This document shows, one piece after another, positions 52,177 through 61,681 of a stretch of DNA of 64,000 bases. The translations under genes and the position numbers were made by a program. A model generated the notes under the pieces. That model ran no database searches, was not told the DNA's origin, and saw only the letters and a list, made by a program, of their open reading frames with translations. Within the stretch, counting starts at the first letter, position 1, and every line of letters starts with the position of its first letter. This DNA comes from an uncultured Acidobacteriia bacterium. GTDB taxonomy: Bacteria > Acidobacteriota > Terriglobia > Bryobacterales > Bryobacteraceae. The stretch is taken from assembly GCA_903909435.1 (NCBI GenBank), contig CAIVVT010000299.1, forward strand, positions 1 through 64,000. Reading direction: 5' to 3'.

Positions 52177-53475
52177 ATGCCGGAATTGCTCTTGATCACG
52201 GCTTCCTCGGATGGAATTCGCAGGGCGCGAAGGTCACGCTTCCTCAACTTCCAGCAGATCACCATGCCTTATCTGGCCTCTCGGGTCCCCGCCGGCTGGC
52301 AGGTTTCGCACGTCGATGAGGAGGCCGAGGAGCTCGACTGGACCGTTCGGCCGGACGTCGTTGGCATAACCTTTCACACGCCCAGCGCCTATCATGCGTA
52401 CGGTCTGGCGGACCGCTTCCGGTCGCTGGGGGCGTGCGTGGCAATGGGCGGGCCGCATGTGACCCTGCTGCCGGAGGAAGCCGGCCGGCATGCCGACGTG
52501 ATCTTCGTGGGAGAGGCCGAGGGTCTGTGGGAGGAGTTCCTAGGCGACTTCGGGGTGGGGAACTTCCGTCGCGTGTACCGGCAAGCCGGCCCGATCTGCC
52601 TGGACGGCGCTCCCTTCGCCCGCAAAGACCTCTATCATCGGCGCGACTTCACGAACGGCGTGCTGTTCGCCACGCGGGGTTGCCCGAACCGTTGCGATTT
52701 TTGCTGCATCGTCGAGCTGTACCGGCACGGGTTCCGCAAGCGGCCGGTGGCCGAAGTCGCCGCGGAGTACGGCTCGTTCCAGGGCAAGCGCATCATCTTC
52801 TGGGACGACAACCTGACTGCGGATAAGGTCTATGCGAAGGAGCTGTTCCGGGCGATCACGCCCTATCGCAAGTGGTGGAGCAGCCAGGCTACGATCGAGG
52901 CGGCGCTGGATGACGAACTGCTGGACGCGGCAGCCCGCAGTGGCTGCAAGCAGTTGTTCCTGGGCCTGGAGTCGATCTCCCAGTCGAGCATGCAAGCGGC
53001 AAACAAGGGCTTCAATCGAGTGGAGGATTACGCTCGCATCGTAGGCCGGGTCCACGCGCACGGGATTGCGGTTCAAGCCGGAATTGTCTTTGGCTTTGAC
53101 CACGACACTCCAGCGATCTTCAAAGACACTCTTGATTTCCTGGAAGACGCCGGCGTTCAGAACGCGACATTCAATATCCTGACGCCCTACCCAGGCACAC
53201 CACTGTTCAAGCGGCTTGACGCGCAGGGGCGCATATTGACCAGGGACTGGCGTAAGTACAACGGGCGCTCCGACGTTGTATTTCAACCGAACCAAATGAG
53301 CGCAGAAGAGCTGCTCACCGGATTTCGATACGCGAACCTGCGCTTCTATGCGCTCCCCAGCATCGCCAGGCGGTTATGGCGATCATCCGTACAGCTGTGG
53401 TGGACGCTGCCGTTGAACCTGGCGTATGCGGGCTCGTGGGCTTGGTCCTCCCGCACCGTGAGAGCTAAGCCGTGA
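52177..53475 (+). CDS. B12-binding-domain radical SAM protein
   Basis: A 432-residue enzyme. The N-terminal region is a Rossmann-like B12-binding-type fold (VGITFHTPSAYHAYGLADRFRSLGACVAMGGPHVTLLPEEA, without an obvious DxHxxG). The radical SAM core has the cluster motif CPNRCDFCC (about 167-175) and IIFWDDNLTADKVYAKEL, LFLGLESISQSSMQAANKGF. The C-terminus is hydrophobic. This family includes methyltransferases and hopanoid and lipid enzymes. The gene is not in an operon; the substrate is unknown. Confidence 0.85.
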   Translation: MPELLLITASSDGIRRARRSRFLNFQQITMPYLASRVPAGWQVSHVDEEAEELDWTVRPDVVGITFHTPSAYHAYGLADRFRSLGACVAMGGPHVTLLPEEAGRHADVIFVGEAEGLWEEFLGDFGVGNFRRVYRQAGPICLDGAPFARKDLYHRRDFTNGVLFATRGCPNRCDFCCIVELYRHGFRKRPVAEVAAEYGSFQGKRIIFWDDNLTADKVYAKELFRAITPYRKWWSSQATIEAALDDELLDAAARSGCKQLFLGLESISQSSMQAANKGFNRVEDYARIVGRVHAHGIAVQAGIVFGFDHDTPAIFKDTLDFLEDAGVQNATFNILTPYPGTPLFKRLDAQGRILTRDWRKYNGRSDVVFQPNQMSAEELLTGFRYANLRFYALPSIARRLWRSSVQLWWTLPLNLAYAGSWAWSSRTVRAKP

Positions 53476-53523
53476 CCTCAACAGCAACGCAGGGGCGGAA
53501 TTGAACGGCGCGGTTGACGGCGA

Positions 53524-54513
53524 TTACGCGCCCGATTGACTGGCGGCCCGCCGCACTTCTTCGGGCGATGCGGTGCCGGTGCCTGGCTTGGTGACCGTAA
53601 TCGAGGCCACCAGGTTCCCAAAATGCGCTGCGGCCACCGCATCCCGCGTGAGCCTCAACGCGAGCGATGCCCCGGCGTTGAAGCTGTCTCCAGCTCCGCA
53701 GATGTCGACGACCTGCTCCACGCGTCGTGCCGGGACCACCGTCTCGCCACCCTCCGTGACGACGACGGCGCCTTCGCTGCCCCTGGTCAGAATCAGCGTC
53801 TCGTGGCCCACCTGCCGCCGCAGCGACTGGGCGTCGACGGGCACTCCCAGGCGTACGCAGGCGGCCTCCGCTTCATCCTCGTTCACCTTGACCAACACTC
53901 CCCGGAAAAGTTCGGGGCGGGCGCGTGAATCCACCCAGACCACCTTGCCGGGATGCTGCCCGGCGAAGCTCGATATCGCCTCGCGCAGCGCGGCGGTGAC
54001 CACTCCGCCAGAGGCCAATTCCATCTGGTCCGATACGACAATCACGTCAAACAGCGGCGCGGTTCGATGGAATTGCGCCACGACGGCACGCTCAATCTCC
54101 GGGGCGATGTCACCGGGGTTCACATAGTCCACTCGCGGCAAATCCTCTAGCCCGGTGATCCGGTTGATCAGCTTGGTGTAGGTGAAGGTCAACCCGTCCA
54201 GGTCCGTGATCAACCCCGTCGCGTCGATCCCCCGCGCCTCGAGAGCCAGGCGCAATTCGTAGCCGTGACCGTCGTTCCCGGCGACACCCAGAACCGCCAC
54301 GCGGCCCGCACCCAGGGCAACCAGATTCGAGGCGACGGTGCCCGCGGCACCCGGCGTGCGCTGCATTTCAACCACTGCGACGCGCGGGATGCCGGTCTCG
54401 CGCGAAGGCTCGTCAAATCGAGGCTCGTAGCGGCACCAGCGATCCAGGCAGACGTCTCCAACGACCAGCGCGGACAGGCTCGGGATACAGGCCAGAATTT
54501 CGGCAACCGTCAC
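53524..54513 (-). CDS. HldE-like PfkB sugar kinase, last gene of a three-gene operon
   Basis: A 329-residue carbohydrate kinase resembling the kinase domain of HldE: ALVVGDVCLDRWC at the start, GAAGTVASNLVALGAGRVAVLGV, and the PfkB catalytic motif VVDICGAGDSFNAGASLAL (about 276-294). There is no nucleotidyltransferase domain. The GTG start at 54513 overlaps the stop of the upstream DHS-like gene. It would phosphorylate a sugar or polyol made or used by its partners. Confidence 0.85.
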   Translation of the reverse strand: MTVAEILACIPSLSALVVGDVCLDRWCRYEPRFDEPSRETGIPRVAVVEMQRTPGAAGTVASNLVALGAGRVAVLGVAGNDGHGYELRLALEARGIDATGLITDLDGLTFTYTKLINRITGLEDLPRVDYVNPGDIAPEIERAVVAQFHRTAPLFDVIVVSDQMELASGGVVTAALREAISSFAGQHPGKVVWVDSRARPELFRGVLVKVNEDEAEAACVRLGVPVDAQSLRRQVGHETLILTRGSEGAVVVTEGGETVVPARRVEQVVDICGAGDSFNAGASLALRLTRDAVAAAHFGNLVASITVTKPGTGTASPEEVRRAASQSGA

Positions 54514-55472
54514 AGCCGGCTCCCTAGGGCGCGCCACAGCGCCGGAAACGTCGCACGGTGATTGCCGCTGAAATAGTAGCTCTCACCGCCGTCGGCGACC
54601 GTGCGGATCAGGATCGTCTTGCGCGGCCGGAAATAGTAGGCCGGCTCGGTCCGCGGCAACTCGCTGTGGAAGTCGCCGGGAATTGGCATCAGGTCGAACA
54701 CCGCTGTCGTGAAGTGGCGAATCTCCCGGTCCTGCTGATGCGCGACGTTGCGAGCCATGGAAAGCGCCTTGAGGTAAACCTCCGGCGCCATGACGGCCGA
54801 GCCGAAGCTCAGCATGACGCCGCCCTCCAGGCTCTCCACCGTGTTCGCGAATACCAGGAAGTCGCGGTAGCTGGCGGCTCCCACGGCCGCGCCATCGCAG
54901 TTGGGGTGCTCGTGGATGATGTCGTAGCCGATGCCGACGTGCACGGTCGCCGGAATGGAGCAGCGATAGGCCGCGGCCAGCACGCTCAGGTCGCGGTACG
55001 GAAAATCGTCTTCCGAGATGCGGGCTCCGACCGCCTCGCCAAAGCCGAGCCCTTCGGCCTCGTTGACCCAATCGTTGAGCAGCCCGGTTTCTTTCCACAA
55101 CCCGAATTCACCGCTGCGAATGTAGCGCGCCACGCTCTCCGTGGTTGCGCCGATGCGGGCCAATTCGAAATCGTGGATTGCGCCCGCGCCGTTCAGGGCA
55201 AGGTGCGAAATCAGGCCGCGCTCCATCAAATCGATGATGTGGCGGTTCACGCCGGCGCGCAGCAGATGCGCTCCCAGCATCAGAATCCGCGCCGCACCGC
55301 TTTCCCGGGCCTGTTGCAACCGCTCCGCAACCACGGCCAGATCGGGGTGTTCGAAGGGCGGGGCGTCATCGTCTAGCCGCAGCCAGTTGTCGAGCGCGAG
55401 GTCGTTCTTGCGCTCCGCCAGAGGCTTGACGATTAACCGGCTGCGATCGAACGCCTTGAACTTGGAATTCAT
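54510..55472 (-). CDS. deoxyhypusine synthase-like/NAD-binding protein of unknown function
   Basis: A 320-residue protein with an apparent Rossmann-like layout: ILMLGAHLLRAGVNRHIIDLMERG, then LALNGAGAIHDFELARIGATTE, VGIGYDIIHEHPNCDG, GGVMLSFGSAVMAPEVYLKAL and PAYYFRPRKTILIRTV. The first motifs recall the deoxyhypusine synthase/homospermidine synthase superfamily, but the lysine-containing active-site stretch of true synthases is not seen. It is overlapped by both neighbours (ATGA with the HAD gene, GTGA with the kinase gene). Family assignment is from memory and moderate. Confidence 0.6.
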   Translation of the reverse strand: MNSKFKAFDRSRLIVKPLAERKNDLALDNWLRLDDDAPPFEHPDLAVVAERLQQARESGAARILMLGAHLLRAGVNRHIIDLMERGLISHLALNGAGAIHDFELARIGATTESVARYIRSGEFGLWKETGLLNDWVNEAEGLGFGEAVGARISEDDFPYRDLSVLAAAYRCSIPATVHVGIGYDIIHEHPNCDGAAVGAASYRDFLVFANTVESLEGGVMLSFGSAVMAPEVYLKALSMARNVAHQQDREIRHFTTAVFDLMPIPGDFHSELPRTEPAYYFRPRKTILIRTVADGGESYYFSGNHRATFPALWRALGSRL

Positions 55473-56293
55473 TTCGAAAACAGCCTCCCGGCATAGGCGT
55501 CCCACTGCAAATAATTCGGAATGATGCCGTCCGCCCCGGCCTTGGCCAGCCGGTCGCGCTTCCAGGCATCGACGCTTAGGCAGGCACCTTCGTCGGTTGC
55601 AACGCCGATGGCGACGCCTCCGACGCCCTTGACGTTTTCGATCTCAACATAGCCGTCGCCGAAGCCGAGGATTTCCTGCCCGTGGCACTCCGAGCGATCG
55701 AGAATGCGCTGGATCAAAATGCGTTTCGAGAAGCTCTTGTAATCGTCAAGCGCGCCGAAGACGCCGCCGTCGAAGTAGGGCGTCACGCCCAACAAATCGG
55801 CTTCCATTTTCATGTACGGCTCGTCGGTGCCGCTGGCGAGATAAAGCCGCAGGCCGCGTGCCTTGAGGTCCTCAAGCAGGCGGATGGACCCCGGAACGAG
55901 GTACTGCTCCGCCGGGGCCTGGCCCGTCCGGACGCCCTCCAGGCGATGCTCGATCCTGGCGCCCAGCAGGTCCAGGTACTGTCGCTTGTACTCCAGCGGG
56001 TCACGCGGAGACCCGCCGCGCAGTTCCACCTGCCGCGCCAGCTCGATCATCTGGTAGATGGTCTGCTTGCCAGTCAGGCGATCAACGAATTCGCGAACGA
56101 CGCTTTCCAGTTCGGCCTCGCTCTCGCCGGTCTTCAGACGCTCCAGTTCCTCCACCATCATGGGAACCATCACGTTGGCCCAGCCGGCGCGCAGCAGGGA
56201 AAGCGTGCCGTCAAAGTCGAACAGCGCGACTCGCGCCTCGGTGGCGCGCGCGTCGGAATTGAGTATCTCGAACGAAGGGTCGGCTTGCGTCAA
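55469..56293 (-). CDS. HAD family phosphatase, first gene of a three-gene operon
   Basis: A 274-residue HAD hydrolase. Motif 1 is VALFDFDGTLSLL (about 23-35), motif 2 is LYLASGTDEPYMKME, the lysine is in DDYKSFSKR, and motif 3 is ILGFGDGYVEIENVKGVGGVAIGVATDE. A helical cap lies between motifs 1 and 2. It should remove phosphate from a small molecule. The gene heads the HAD/DHS-like/kinase operon and has a good sigma-70 promoter 75 bp upstream. Confidence 0.85.
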   Translation of the reverse strand: MTQADPSFEILNSDARATEARVALFDFDGTLSLLRAGWANVMVPMMVEELERLKTGESEAELESVVREFVDRLTGKQTIYQMIELARQVELRGGSPRDPLEYKRQYLDLLGARIEHRLEGVRTGQAPAEQYLVPGSIRLLEDLKARGLRLYLASGTDEPYMKMEADLLGVTPYFDGGVFGALDDYKSFSKRILIQRILDRSECHGQEILGFGDGYVEIENVKGVGGVAIGVATDEGACLSVDAWKRDRLAKAGADGIIPNYLQWDAYAGRLFSK

Positions 56294-56366
56294 TTTAGCT
56301 CCGTGGCTGAAAGAACTTCAGTATATGTCCGCGGCTGAATCTGCCTTAGGACCGGCTGGAAAGGTC

Positions 56367-56395
56367 ATTTTAGGCTATTTTGTAGCTAGAGACAA
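56367..56395 (-). promoter_or_regulatory. sigma-70 promoter of the HAD/DHS-like/kinase operon
   Basis: Reading on the minus strand, TTGTCT (56395-56390) and TAAAAT (56372-56367) are 17 nt apart in an AT-rich gap. Transcription would start near 56360, leaving a leader of about 65 nt before the ATG at 56293. It is among the clearest promoters in the window. Confidence 0.65.
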
Positions 56396-56417
56396 CATAA
56401 AACTCGATCGAAGCCGT

Positions 56418-57203
56418 TCACCACATGTGATAGTAGCCGGAAGTCTCCAACACTTCGACCTGCGCCTCGAACAGGGCGCTCAGCGTGCCCGCGTTCAGGA
56501 TTTCGCTCTTCGGCCCGTCGGCAAACACCCGGCCGCGTTTCAGGCAGACGACCCGCTCAATCTCGGGGATGATATCGGGCAGATGATGGGTCACCAGGAT
56601 GATCGTGATGCCGGACTGGGCCAAGGTCCGCAAGGTACGCCGCAGTTCGCGCGCCGCGTGCACGTCCAGGCTGTTGCTCGGCTCGTCCAGGATGATGGCT
56701 TGCGGATTGTTTACGAGCGCACGGGCCACCACGGCGCGGCGCACTTCGCCGGAACTCATGGCCGTCATGTGACGCTCCGCAAGGTGCGTGATTTCGAGCA
56801 ACTCCATCAACTCGGCGGCCCGTGCTTCCATGGCCGGCGTAACCTCGTGGTTGGGCCACAGCCCGATGCTGCCGAAGAAGCCGCTGAGCACCGTCTCGCG
56901 CGCCGAATACGGTTTGCGGCAAGTCTCCGCCAGATCGTTGGTGATGATACCGAGGATGGCGCGGAGATCGAACAGGCGCCAGTTCTCCCTGCCCAGGATG
57001 CGGACGACGGGCGGCGGATCGAACAGGCGCGGGTACAAGTCGCGCATCAGCACTTTCAGCAGGGTGGACTTGCCCGATCCATTCGGCCCGACAATGGCCG
57101 TGTGCTCGCCGGAGCGGATCGCCAGCGTGAGCCCGTGCAGACCGCGAAACTCGCCGTGATCGACGGTCACGTTGCTGAATTCTAGTAGGGGCGGATGCGC
57201 CAT
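56418..57203 (-). CDS. orphan ABC ATPase (ModF/YlmA-like)
   Basis: A 261-residue ATP-binding subunit with Walker A VGPNGSGKSTLLKVL (about 39-53), signature MSSGEVRRAVVARAL (SSGEV in place of LSGGQ) and Walker B QAIILDEPSNSLD, with switch His in LVTHHLPDI. No permease or solute-binding gene lies beside it. It may pair with a distant permease or regulate translation-like functions. The signature resembles ModF/YlmA-type ATPases. Confidence 0.85.
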   Translation of the reverse strand: MAHPPLLEFSNVTVDHGEFRGLHGLTLAIRSGEHTAIVGPNGSGKSTLLKVLMRDLYPRLFDPPPVVRILGRENWRLFDLRAILGIITNDLAETCRKPYSARETVLSGFFGSIGLWPNHEVTPAMEARAAELMELLEITHLAERHMTAMSSGEVRRAVVARALVNNPQAIILDEPSNSLDVHAARELRRTLRTLAQSGITIILVTHHLPDIIPEIERVVCLKRGRVFADGPKSEILNAGTLSALFEAQVEVLETSGYYHMW

Positions 57204-57220
57204 CGCGGCTGGGTGAATTG

Positions 57221-58597
57221 CTAAGCGCCCGCCAGCGCAGCCTCGCGCGCTTTCGACCGTTCCAGAAAACGCTGCACGAACTGCGTATCGATCTGGCCAG
57301 CCTGGAACTCGGGGTCGGCGAGAATCCGCTGGTGCAGCGGCACGGAAGACTGGATGCCTTCGACGATGAACAGATCGAGGGCGCGCCGCAGGCGTGCGAT
57401 GGCCTCGTCCCGATCATGGCCGTGGGCGATCAGTTTGGCGATCAGCGAGTCGTAGTAAGGTGGGATAACTCCGTCCACGTACACCGCGGTATCGACGCGA
57501 ATGCCAACCCCGCCCGGCAGGTTGAGCGCCTTGATGCGTCCCGGGCAGGGCGTGAAGGTCACGGGATGTTCAGCATTGATGCGGCATTCGATGGCGTGGC
57601 CGCGAATGACCACCGGCCCGCCCAGGATGTCCGGCAGGCGGTGGCCCATGGCGATGCGCAGTTGAGCTTTGACCAGATCGACCCCCGTGACGGCCTCCGT
57701 GACAGGATGCTCCACCTGGATGCGCGCGTTCACTTCGATGAAGAACAAGTTGCCGAGCGCGTCCATGACGAACTCGACCGTGCCCGCGTTGGTATACCCG
57801 ATCGCGGCGAAGGCCTGCTTCAGTGCGGCGCTGGTGCGCTCGCGCAGTTCCGGCGTCACCGCCGGCGAAGGCGATTCCTCGATCAGCTTCTGGTGCCGCC
57901 GCTGGATGCTGCACTCGCGTTCGCCCAGGATCTCGACGTTGCCGTAGTTGTCGGCCAGAACCTGGAATTCGATGTGGCGCGGGCACTCGACGAATTTCTC
58001 GCAGTAGAGGTCGCCGCAGCCGAAAGCGGCCTGCGACTCCTGCTGGGCCTGGATGAACTGCGCGGGCAGTTCCCCGGCATTGCGGACGATCCGCATGCCA
58101 CGCCCGCCCCCGCCGGCCGAGGCCTTGATTATCACCGGGTAACCGATCTGGCTGGCGACTTCTACTGCCTCTTCGGGAGTCTGCAGCAATCCGGCCGAAC
58201 CGGGCAGGATCGGCACGCCATGCCGCGCCATCTCCGCGCGCGCCCGCTCCTTCAGCCCCATCAGGCGGGTCACGTCCGGGCGAGGTCCGATGAACTGGAT
58301 GCCGGAGGTCTGGCAGACTTCGGCAAAGTCGGCGTTCTCGCTCAGGAATCCGTAGCCCGGGTGGATCGCGTCGACGTTGGTGATCTCGGCGGCGCTGATC
58401 ACGGCGGGAATGTTCAGGTAGCTGAGCGCACTTTTCGCCGGGCCGATGCAAACGGCTTCGTCGGCGAAGCGGACGTGCAGACTGTAGCGATCGGCTTCCG
58501 AGTAGACGGCGACGGTCTTGAGACCCAGATCCTTGCAGGCGCAGATGACGCGGAGCGCGATCTCACCCCGGTTCGCGATAAGTACCTTACGAATCAT
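57221..58597 (-). CDS. accC: acetyl-CoA carboxylase biotin carboxylase subunit
   Basis: A 458-residue ATP-grasp enzyme that carboxylates the biotin on AccB for fatty acid synthesis. It begins [17 protein letters not shown] and has the ATP loop [30 protein letters not shown], and the catalytic [17 protein letters not shown]. It lies 10 bp after accB and 17 bp before the ABC ATPase on the same strand. Confidence 0.97.
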   Translation of the reverse strand: MIRKVLIANRGEIALRVICACKDLGLKTVAVYSEADRYSLHVRFADEAVCIGPAKSALSYLNIPAVISAAEITNVDAIHPGYGFLSENADFAEVCQTSGIQFIGPRPDVTRLMGLKERARAEMARHGVPILPGSAGLLQTPEEAVEVASQIGYPVIIKASAGGGGRGMRIVRNAGELPAQFIQAQQESQAAFGCGDLYCEKFVECPRHIEFQVLADNYGNVEILGERECSIQRRHQKLIEESPSPAVTPELRERTSAALKQAFAAIGYTNAGTVEFVMDALGNLFFIEVNARIQVEHPVTEAVTGVDLVKAQLRIAMGHRLPDILGGPVVIRGHAIECRINAEHPVTFTPCPGRIKALNLPGGVGIRVDTAVYVDGVIPPYYDSLIAKLIAHGHDRDEAIARLRRALDLFIVEGIQSSVPLHQRILADPEFQAGQIDTQFVQRFLERSKAREAALAGA

Positions 58598-58607
58598 GCA
58601 GCGCGTC

Positions 58608-59102
58608 TCAGTTCGGTTTCACCAGGAAGAGCGTCTCTCCATACTCCACGGGCTGGCCGTTCTCCACCAGGCATTTGACGATGGTACCCGTGATTTCCGC
58701 TTCGATCTCGTTCATCAGCTTCATCGATTCGATGATGCATAGTACCTTGCCCGGCTTAATATGGTCACCCTCCCGCACGAACCGGTCCGCGCCCGGCGAG
58801 GCCGCCTCATAATAGGTGCCCACAATCGGCGCGGGAACGGACTTCAGGGTCGGGTCGGTCAGGTCCGCCTCGTCCGGCGATGCACCCATGATGTCGGAAG
58901 CGCTGGGGGCGGCCGGGGGAACGCTGATCTGGGCGAACGGCGCAGCAGTCGGCGCCGGCGATTGAGTCACCGTCACTTCCTGCCCCGACGACCCGCCGGA
59001 ACGCTTGATCCAAACGCGGTTTTCCCCGCGCTGGACTTCCAACTCGGCGATACCGGTGTCACAGACAGTCTTTATTAAGTCGCGAATCTCGTCGAGAGTC
59101 AT
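58608..59102 (-). CDS. accB: acetyl-CoA carboxylase biotin carboxyl carrier protein
   Basis: A 164-residue carrier. An N-terminal helical part ([23 protein letters not shown]) is followed by a Pro/Ala-rich linker and the C-terminal biotinyl domain, with the biotin lysine in [15 protein letters not shown]. It overlaps pepP by 4 bp and precedes accC. The pepP-accB-accC order is common in several phyla. Confidence 0.95.
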   Translation of the reverse strand: MTLDEIRDLIKTVCDTGIAELEVQRGENRVWIKRSGGSSGQEVTVTQSPAPTAAPFAQISVPPAAPSASDIMGASPDEADLTDPTLKSVPAPIVGTYYEAASPGADRFVREGDHIKPGKVLCIIESMKLMNEIEAEITGTIVKCLVENGQPVEYGETLFLVKPN

Positions 59103-60187
59103 GATTCAAGAACCAGAAAATCCTTTGGAACCTTAGTGAGCGACTCCGCGCCCCGATCGGTTACCAGAACAGTATCCTCAATCCGGACTCCGCCTGTGCC
59201 GGGGATGTATGCCCCCGGTTCGATCGTGATGACCATATTGGGCTCGATCACGTCGCCGATCAGGCGGCCCACACGCGGCGCTTCGTGAATCTCCAGACCC
59301 AGCCCGTGCCCGGTAGAATGCTGAAAATATTGGTCGTAGCCAAAGCGCTTCAATGTTTTGCGGGCGGCGCCGTCAATGGCGGAGCAGGTCACGCCCGGTC
59401 GCACCATGGCAAAGGCCGCCAGATGCGCTTCCAGCACCGCATCGTACAATCGCTTCACCAGCCTGGGAGCCCGGCCCGTATGCACCACCCGCGTCATGTC
59501 GCTGGCGTAGCCGTCCAGGCACGCACCCATGTCTATCAATAGTAACTGATTGGCTTCCAATCTCGACCCGGTCGGCTGGGCGTGCGGCAGCGCGGAACGT
59601 TCGCCCGCCGCGACAATGGTCTCAAACGACGGCTTCTCGGCTCCTAACCGCCGCATGCGGTATTCCAGTTCCGCCGCGATGCCGTTCTCCGTCATGCCCG
59701 GCTTGATCTTCTTCAGCGTCTGGAGATAGGCCCTGCCGCACAGGTCCATGGAACGGCGAATCGCCTCGATCTCGTGCGGGTCTTTCACCGAACGCAGCCG
59801 TTCGGCCAGTCCGCTGACATCGCCGAGCGTCACGCTGTCTCCCAGCCCTGCGGCGATGCGCGCGAATTCGGCCTGCGCAAGGTGCTCAGCCTCTAAGGCG
59901 AGCGTAGTAATCTTGCGCCGCCGCACGAGCTTGGCGACTTCCGGCCAGAGCGACCCTCGCACCACCTTTACCGGGCAATCGACCTCTTCGGCGGCCTGCA
60001 GTTCGTACCGCGGGTCCGTGAACAGAGTCGCACCCCGCCCGGTCAGCAGCAGGACCGCGTTCGACCCCGTGAATCCCGAGAGATAGCGAACGTTGGGTAA
60101 GTGAGAGAAGACGGCGGCGCCGGACTTTCGCTCTTCCAGCAGGCCGAGCAAACGACAGCGCCGCAGCGCAAATGACGATTTGGTCAC
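59099..60187 (-). CDS. pepP: M24 Xaa-Pro aminopeptidase
   Basis: A 362-residue peptidase that removes N-terminal residues preceding proline. The N-terminal creatinase-like domain has VFSHLPNVRYLSGFTGSNAVLL. The C-terminal pita-bread domain keeps all five metal ligands: LIDMGACLDGYASDMTR (two Asp), HSTGHGLGLEIHE (His), VITIEPGAYIPG (Glu) and GGVRIEDTVLV (Glu). The start is GTG 60187, with GAGG 6 nt upstream. It overlaps accB. Confidence 0.92.
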   Translation of the reverse strand: MTKSSFALRRCRLLGLLEERKSGAAVFSHLPNVRYLSGFTGSNAVLLLTGRGATLFTDPRYELQAAEEVDCPVKVVRGSLWPEVAKLVRRRKITTLALEAEHLAQAEFARIAAGLGDSVTLGDVSGLAERLRSVKDPHEIEAIRRSMDLCGRAYLQTLKKIKPGMTENGIAAELEYRMRRLGAEKPSFETIVAAGERSALPHAQPTGSRLEANQLLLIDMGACLDGYASDMTRVVHTGRAPRLVKRLYDAVLEAHLAAFAMVRPGVTCSAIDGAARKTLKRFGYDQYFQHSTGHGLGLEIHEAPRVGRLIGDVIEPNMVITIEPGAYIPGTGGVRIEDTVLVTDRGAESLTKVPKDFLVLES

Positions 60188-60268
60188 GATGAGCCTCAAT
60201 CTTATCATCGGGCGCCGCTGGACCGGTGCTTCCGGGCCGCTGCCCGACGTGCGATCCTGAATCCCGAT

Positions 60269-61567
60269 ATGCATCTTCGTTCCACACTTCTGATCCTGAT
60301 CTGCTCCGGGGTGGCGCTGGCCCAGTACCATCCAGTCGCCTTGAAGGCTGCGCGCCTGTTCGACGGGAAGGGCGACCGCGCGGTCGCTCCGGGCCTGGTG
60401 GTGATTGAAAGCGGGAAGATCGTTCAGGTGGGCGGCGCCGCTCCCGCCGGCGCGGAGGTGATCGATCTGGGCAATGCGACGCTGCTCCCGGGCCTGATCG
60501 ACGCGCACACGCACCTCACCATGCAAATGAGCATGGATAGCTACCAGGACGAGTTCCATGCGCTGCGGACGACTCCTGCCGAAAAGGCGTTCGAAGCCGG
60601 CGCCAACGCGCGTACCACGCTGCTGGCGGGCTTCACCACGGTTCGTAATGTCGGCGCGGGGGAATGGGTGGATATCGGCCTGCGCAACGCGATCAATCGA
60701 GGTCTGGCCGAGGGCCCGCATATGTTGACGGCCGGCAAAGGCCTGGGCGCGACTGGGGGCCATTGCGACGACACCAACGGGCTCGCGCCCGCAGCAGTGC
60801 CCACCGAGCCCGACTTGCGCGACGGCGTGGCCAACTCGCCGGACGAGTACCGCAAGGCGGTGCGCCTGATGATCAAGTACGGCGCGGACGTGATCAAAGT
60901 CTGCGCCACCGGTGGCGTGCTCTCGCTGACCGACGACGTGGATACGCCGCAGTTGTCGCAGGAGGAGTTGAACGCCATGGTCGAGGAAGCGCACGCACTG
61001 CGCCGCAAGACCGCCGCGCACGCGCACGGCAACGAAGGGGCGCGGCGCGCGGTTCTGGCGGGCATCGACTCCATCGAGCACGGCAGCTTCCTGAAGGACG
61101 AAACACTCGACCTGATGAAGCAGAAAGGCACCTTCCTCGTCCCGACTTTGATCGCGCCGACCTTCCTGGTCGAGAGTTTTGAGGGCGGCATGAAGATCCC
61201 GGAACGCATCAAGCAAAAGGCCAACACTGCTGCGAAGAGCGTGAATACGACCTTCCTCCACGCCGTCGAGAAGGGTGTCAAAATCGGCTTCGGCACCGAT
61301 GCCGGCGTCTATCCGCACGGCCAGAATGCGCGCGAGTTCGAGCTGATGGTGAAGGCCGGCGCGTCACCCGCGCTGGCACTGCGATCGGCCACCAGTGGCG
61401 ACGCGGAGTTGCTCGGAATTGCGGACAGGGTTGGTTCGCTCGAGACCGGCAAATTCGCCGACATCGTGGCCGTGCCAGGCGATCCGCTGGCCGACATCAG
61501 CTCAATGCGCAAGGTTTTTTTCGTGATGAAGGACGGCAAGATCTACCGCAACGACGCGAAGCATTAG
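60269..61567 (+). CDS. exported amidohydrolase (imidazolonepropionase/prolidase-like)
   Basis: A 432-residue metal hydrolase with a signal peptide (LRSTLLILICSGVALAQ). The HxH site is in LPGLIDAHTHLTMQ (about 72-85), the bridging Lys in ADVIKVCATGG, further ligands in KTAAHAHGNEGA and SIEHGSF, and the catalytic Asp in GFGTDAGVYPHG. This branch includes Xaa-Pro dipeptidases and other exported amidohydrolases. It is divergent from pepP, another proline peptidase, which hints at shared peptide use. Confidence 0.88.
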   Translation: MHLRSTLLILICSGVALAQYHPVALKAARLFDGKGDRAVAPGLVVIESGKIVQVGGAAPAGAEVIDLGNATLLPGLIDAHTHLTMQMSMDSYQDEFHALRTTPAEKAFEAGANARTTLLAGFTTVRNVGAGEWVDIGLRNAINRGLAEGPHMLTAGKGLGATGGHCDDTNGLAPAAVPTEPDLRDGVANSPDEYRKAVRLMIKYGADVIKVCATGGVLSLTDDVDTPQLSQEELNAMVEEAHALRRKTAAHAHGNEGARRAVLAGIDSIEHGSFLKDETLDLMKQKGTFLVPTLIAPTFLVESFEGGMKIPERIKQKANTAAKSVNTTFLHAVEKGVKIGFGTDAGVYPHGQNAREFELMVKAGASPALALRSATSGDAELLGIADRVGSLETGKFADIVAVPGDPLADISSMRKVFFVMKDGKIYRNDAKH

Positions 61568-61594
61568 GCCTTGGGCGGCGAAGGCCCGCACAGC

Positions 61595-61670
61595 AAAACC
61601 GTAAGCTAGTTACGGTTTTATACCTGGAATCAACAAGTTACAGCCAATAAACCGTAAGATATTTCGGTTT
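61595..61670. repeat. paired CCGTAAG palindrome element, copy 2
   Basis: The first palindrome is AAAACCGTAA-GCTAG-TTACGGTTTT (61595-61619), the second AAACCGTAA-GATA-TTTCGGTTT (61649-61670) with one mismatch. The spacer has GGAATCAACAAGTT, similar to GAATCAATAACTT in copy 1 at 37905-37983. It lies between convergent genes and could terminate both. Confidence 0.65.
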
Positions 61671-61681
61671 TCAATTTCTCA

